Positions 61,118 to 64,000 of a stretch of DNA of 64,000 nt are shown here, one piece after another (position 1 is the stretch's first letter; each line of letters begins with the position of its first letter). Both the position numbers and the translations under genes were made by a program. This DNA comes from Enterococcus hulanensis (GTDB lineage Bacteria; Bacillota; Bacilli; Lactobacillales; Enterococcaceae). The notes beneath the pieces are model-generated. The model searched no databases and was not told the DNA's origin. It saw only the letters and a list, made by a program, of their open reading frames with translations. Location: the NCBI RefSeq assembly GCF_005405485.1, contig NZ_BJED01000001.1:1-64000 (forward strand). The letters run 5' to 3'.

Positions 61118-62707
61118 ATGGCTTTTACCTTTCAAATTAATAATGATGTGGTTTGGGATTATGATAAAAATTTATTAGAAAGAGCAGAGGCGAATATTCC
61201 TGCATTGCTTGAAACAGAAGTTCGACCAATTCGGATCGTGGAGCGGATTCCTGAAGATCAGCGAGTAAATGACTTTGAATTACGCGAAAGCAAAAAGAAT
61301 ATTTTGTCATTAAATGATTACTCACTTGGCAGAGATGAGTCGTTGATTTTAGATTTAGGGGATCACTATGTCGGGCAATTTAGTGTTGATATCGCTTCGG
61401 TCGGGTCACCGATGGATGCACCGCTATATTTACGATTGAAATTTGCGGAGGTGCCCTCAGAATTGTATGCCGATTCAGCGGATTATGACGGTTGGCTATC
61501 GCGATCATGGATTCAAGAGGAATATGTCCACCTAGATGTATTGCCTGCAACATTGAAATTACCTAGGCGTTATAGTTGCCGTTATGTGGAGTTGACGGTG
61601 ATCGATACTTCGCCTAAGTGGAAAGCAAGCCTCAGTAATCCGTTGTTTGTCGCTAAAAGTTCGGTTTCAATGGATCAATTGCCAGCTGTCACTATTGAAG
61701 ATGAGGAACTGAAAGCAATCTACAATGTTTCTGTAAAGACGCTGCTGGATTGTATGCAGACTGTTTTTGAAGATGGCCCAAAACGAGATCGCCGATTATG
61801 GCTGGGGGATCTGCGTTTGCAGGCTTTAGCAAATTATTACACCTTCAATGATTTGTTTTTGGCTAAGCGCTGCTTATATCTTTTTGGCGGCATGCGTACA
61901 AATGATGGGAAAATCCCAGCGAATGTGTTCACAGAGCCAGAGCTGACACCGGATGACACGTTCTTATTTGACTACAGTCTCTTTTTCGTGACCTCGCTAT
62001 ATGATTATGTTGAGCACACAAAAGATTATGATGCCTTAGAAAATCTGTATCCCATCGCCAAAAAAGCTGTCGATTTAGCGCTTGAGCAAGTGGATAGTCA
62101 AGGCCGATTAGTTTTAACAGAAGATTGGCCGGTCTTTGTCGATTGGTCCAATGATTTCAAAAAATCAACGGCTGGACAGGCCATCATGATCTATACCTTG
62201 AAAAGATTTTTAAAAATAGCAGAAGCCTACAACGAATCGGAAAAAGCACACTATCAAAAACTATTAAATCAGATGGTCGATTTTTCCAAACAAGCCTTAT
62301 TTGATACTGAACAAAAACAGTTCATTATCGAAGGAACGAATGAAGTGAATGTCGCAAGTCAGGTTTGGATGGTCTTGGCGGAAGTCTTTGATAAGAGAAC
62401 AAATAAACGCATCATGCGAGAAATGATGAAGAATCATTTTCCTATAAAAGGAATCGCGACACCTTATATGTATCACCATGTGGTAGAGGCACTGTTTATT
62501 GCCGATTGCTCAGAAGAAGCGATTAAGTTGATGAAAGACTATTGGGGAAAAATGATCGAGCTTGGAGCAGACACTTTTTGGGAAGCCTTTAAACCAGAAG
62601 ATCTAGAGTTCTCCCCCTATGGCAGCCCGATCCTCAACAGCTATTGTCATGCTTGGAGCTGTACACCGGCCTATTTGATTGGGAAATATTTGTTGGTAAA
62701 CAAGTAA
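61118..62707 (+). CDS. Alpha-L-rhamnosidase-like glycoside hydrolase (GH78)
   Basis: From the ATG at 61118 (AGGAG seven bases before) the protein has 529 residues. The C-terminal (alpha/alpha)6 region carries the GH78 motif D-G-P-K-R-D-R-R-L-W-L-G-D near residue 225, whose D and R residues are typical of the catalytic site. F-V-D-W-S and D-T-F-W-E-A-F follow further on. There is no signal peptide, so it acts inside the cell on imported substrate. At about 530 residues it is short for the family, many members of which exceed 850, and it lacks most of the N-terminal accessory domains. Confidence 0.88.
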   Translation: MAFTFQINNDVVWDYDKNLLERAEANIPALLETEVRPIRIVERIPEDQRVNDFELRESKKNILSLNDYSLGRDESLILDLGDHYVGQFSVDIASVGSPMDAPLYLRLKFAEVPSELYADSADYDGWLSRSWIQEEYVHLDVLPATLKLPRRYSCRYVELTVIDTSPKWKASLSNPLFVAKSSVSMDQLPAVTIEDEELKAIYNVSVKTLLDCMQTVFEDGPKRDRRLWLGDLRLQALANYYTFNDLFLAKRCLYLFGGMRTNDGKIPANVFTEPELTPDDTFLFDYSLFFVTSLYDYVEHTKDYDALENLYPIAKKAVDLALEQVDSQGRLVLTEDWPVFVDWSNDFKKSTAGQAIMIYTLKRFLKIAEAYNESEKAHYQKLLNQMVDFSKQALFDTEQKQFIIEGTNEVNVASQVWMVLAEVFDKRTNKRIMREMMKNHFPIKGIATPYMYHHVVEALFIADCSEEAIKLMKDYWGKMIELGADTFWEAFKPEDLEFSPYGSPILNSYCHAWSCTPAYLIGKYLLVNK

Positions 62708-62728
62708 AGACAGTTGTCTTTGGATAAA

Positions 62729-62763
62729 GATGGCTCGAAAAAGCAGCTAGTATTCGAGCCATC
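62729..62763 (+). other. Perfect hairpin without T-tract between GH78 and symporter genes
   Basis: GATGGCTCGAA (62729-62739) and TTCGAGCCATC (62753-62763) form an 11-bp stem with a 13-base loop. TGCTAACACG follows, so it does not look like an intrinsic terminator on the plus strand. It may stabilise the upstream mRNA or separate expression of the two genes. Confidence 0.55.
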
Positions 62764-62815
62764 TGCTAACACGTCGTTTGTAAGAAATGTCATGGTTATA
62801 AAAAGGAGTATTATT

Positions 62816-64000
62816 ATGGAAACTACACAAACGAATCAATTGAAAAGAAAGCGGCTAATGAAGTGGCAGCAGCGGATTGGTTATGGCGTGTCGGATTTGG
62901 CCTGCAATCTGATTTGGCAAATGATCTCGCTGTATCTTTTGTACTTTTATACCGATATTATGCATCTGAATGCTGCATCCATTAGTTTGATGTTCGTTGT
63001 TACTAGGTTTGTGGATGGTATTACGGATTTGCTGGTAGGCTATTTGATTGATCACACCAATACACGATGGGGGAAATCACGCCCATATTTTCTTTTCGGC
63101 GCGATTCCATTTGCTCTTTTTGCATTTCTTTGCTTCAATGTGCCTGATTTTTCAGCTTCAGGAAAGTTAGCGTATGCCTATGTGACGTATTTCGGTTTAT
63201 CATTGGCCTATACTTTAGTAAATGTTCCGATGGCTTCGATCTTGCCTAGTCTTACGAATGATACGGAGGAAAGAACCGCACTATCGACGTCGCGTAAATT
63301 CTTTGCCTTTTTAGGAGCAACGATCGTAAGCTCGACAGCGTTGACTTTAGTGGCGTTTCTCGGAAATGGTAATGAAAGAGTTGGCTTTAAGATTGTTATG
63401 GGAATTTTTGGGATCGTCGGCTGTCTTTTATTCTTCTTCACCTTCTTTAGCGTGCGAGAATTGCCGGCCCAAGGATCAAAAAGTCTTTCGCTGAAAACGG
63501 TCTTTCACTCTTTAAAGCAAAATAAACCTTGGTTGATCTTTGCTGTTAATATTCTCTTTATGTGGACCAGCTTCTTCATTCAATCAAGCGCGTTGGTTTA
63601 TTATTTTACAGTTGTTGTTGGAAATAAAGCACTCTCGATCACTGTCGCAACTATTATGTCGATCGTTCCAATGTTCGCAAACTTTTTCGTCCCGATCTTA
63701 GCCAAAAAAATCGGGAAGAGAAATCTCTATACGTTGTCTTCCAGTATTCAATTACTAGGATTGGTAATCATTATGTTCGCTGATAAGGCAGTATCCGGTA
63801 TTTTGTTTGGTGCATTTATTTCAGCGATCGGCTACGGAATAAAGGAAAGCATCTATTTTTCGATGCAGGCAGATCCGGTTGATTATGGCGAATGGAAGAC
63901 TGGGGTCAATGTCTCTGGTTCACTTTCAGCCATCAATGGATTTTTAGGAAAAGTCGCGCAGGCAATCTCTGGCGGATTAGCTGGCGCTTTACTTGCTTGG
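62816..64000 (+). CDS. GPH-family glycoside/pentoside/hexuronide:cation symporter (partial)
   Basis: The first 395 codons of the gene are present; the window ends inside it. The N-terminus Q-R-I-G-Y-G-V-S-D-L-A-C-N-L-I-W and R-F-V-D-G-I-T-D-L-L-V-G-Y near residue 65, R-W-G-K-S-R-P-Y near residue 83, and P-V-D-Y-G-E-W-K-T-G near residue 358 are hallmarks of the MelB/LacS-like GPH family. It would take up a glycoside together with Na+ or H+. AAAAGGAG lies just before the ATG at 62816. It adjoins the GH78 gene, so a rhamnose-containing glycoside is a plausible substrate. Confidence 0.92.
   Translation, partial: METTQTNQLKRKRLMKWQQRIGYGVSDLACNLIWQMISLYLLYFYTDIMHLNAASISLMFVVTRFVDGITDLLVGYLIDHTNTRWGKSRPYFLFGAIPFALFAFLCFNVPDFSASGKLAYAYVTYFGLSLAYTLVNVPMASILPSLTNDTEERTALSTSRKFFAFLGATIVSSTALTLVAFLGNGNERVGFKIVMGIFGIVGCLLFFFTFFSVRELPAQGSKSLSLKTVFHSLKQNKPWLIFAVNILFMWTSFFIQSSALVYYFTVVVGNKALSITVATIMSIVPMFANFFVPILAKKIGKRNLYTLSSSIQLLGLVIIMFADKAVSGILFGAFISAIGYGIKESIYFSMQADPVDYGEWKTGVNVSGSLSAINGFLGKVAQAISGGLAGALLAW

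Overview
The window is about 64 kb of low-GC Firmicute DNA. The content points to Enterococcus, most plausibly the E. avium group: a WxL/DUF916 surface-protein locus, an Mga-type regulator, several phosphotransferase (PTS) sugar systems with PRD regulators, LPxTG-like anchors, catabolite (cre) sites and strong AGGAGG ribosome sites. The genus is an inference from gene content. No rRNA, tRNA, prophage, CRISPR array or insertion sequence was seen. Most genes lie on the + strand.

1-2.5 kb: the tail of an unidentified gene, a perfect 23-bp inverted repeat, an isoprenylcysteine-methyltransferase-like membrane protein and a LuxR-type regulator.

2.7-15.5 kb: the most striking block. It encodes a glycyl radical enzyme with its radical-SAM activase, a TauE/SafE exporter, an iron alcohol dehydrogenase, an SLC13 permease and an IclR regulator. 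A second transcription unit follows, with another SLC13 permease, a CoA-acylating aldehyde dehydrogenase and both subunits of an ADP-forming acyl-CoA synthetase. Together these make a complete 'dehydrate, then dismutate' fermentation: diol to aldehyde, then half to alcohol and half to acyl-CoA and acid with ATP. The TauE exporter, and an active site resembling diol dehydratases rather than isethionate lyase, favour a sulfonated diol such as 2,3-dihydroxypropanesulfonate (DHPS). The substrate is unproven.

15.7-19 kb: a decayed antiporter pseudogene whose intact paralogue lies at 36.8 kb, a DUF488 protein, a small K+ channel and an unrecognised lysine-rich protein.

19-26 kb: an AraC regulator with a glucoside operon (GH1 phospho-beta-glucosidase, PTS IIBC, GH65 phosphorylase, beta-phosphoglucomutase).

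26-32.2 kb: two convergent cell-wall-protein genes. The first is flanked by a 198-bp duplication of the 3' end of the phosphoglucomutase gene. A MazF-like toxin follows, whose antitoxin reading frame is broken.

32.2-39.4 kb: a BglG antiterminator operon with RAT/terminator leaders (PTS IIBCA, GH1), the intact antiporter, a YczE-like protein and a Crp/Fnr regulator.

40-50.5 kb: a WxL surface-complex locus with four WxL proteins, a small LPxTG protein, a DUF916/DUF3324 protein, a sortase, an unknown secreted protein and an Mga-like regulator. A MarR regulator and a B3/B4-domain protein follow.

51-58.4 kb: a PRD regulator with a split fructose-type PTS, class II aldolase, lyxose isomerase, mutarotase and FGGY kinase. 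58.6-64 kb: an AraC regulator, MFS permease, GH78 rhamnosidase-like enzyme and a GPH symporter cut by the window end.
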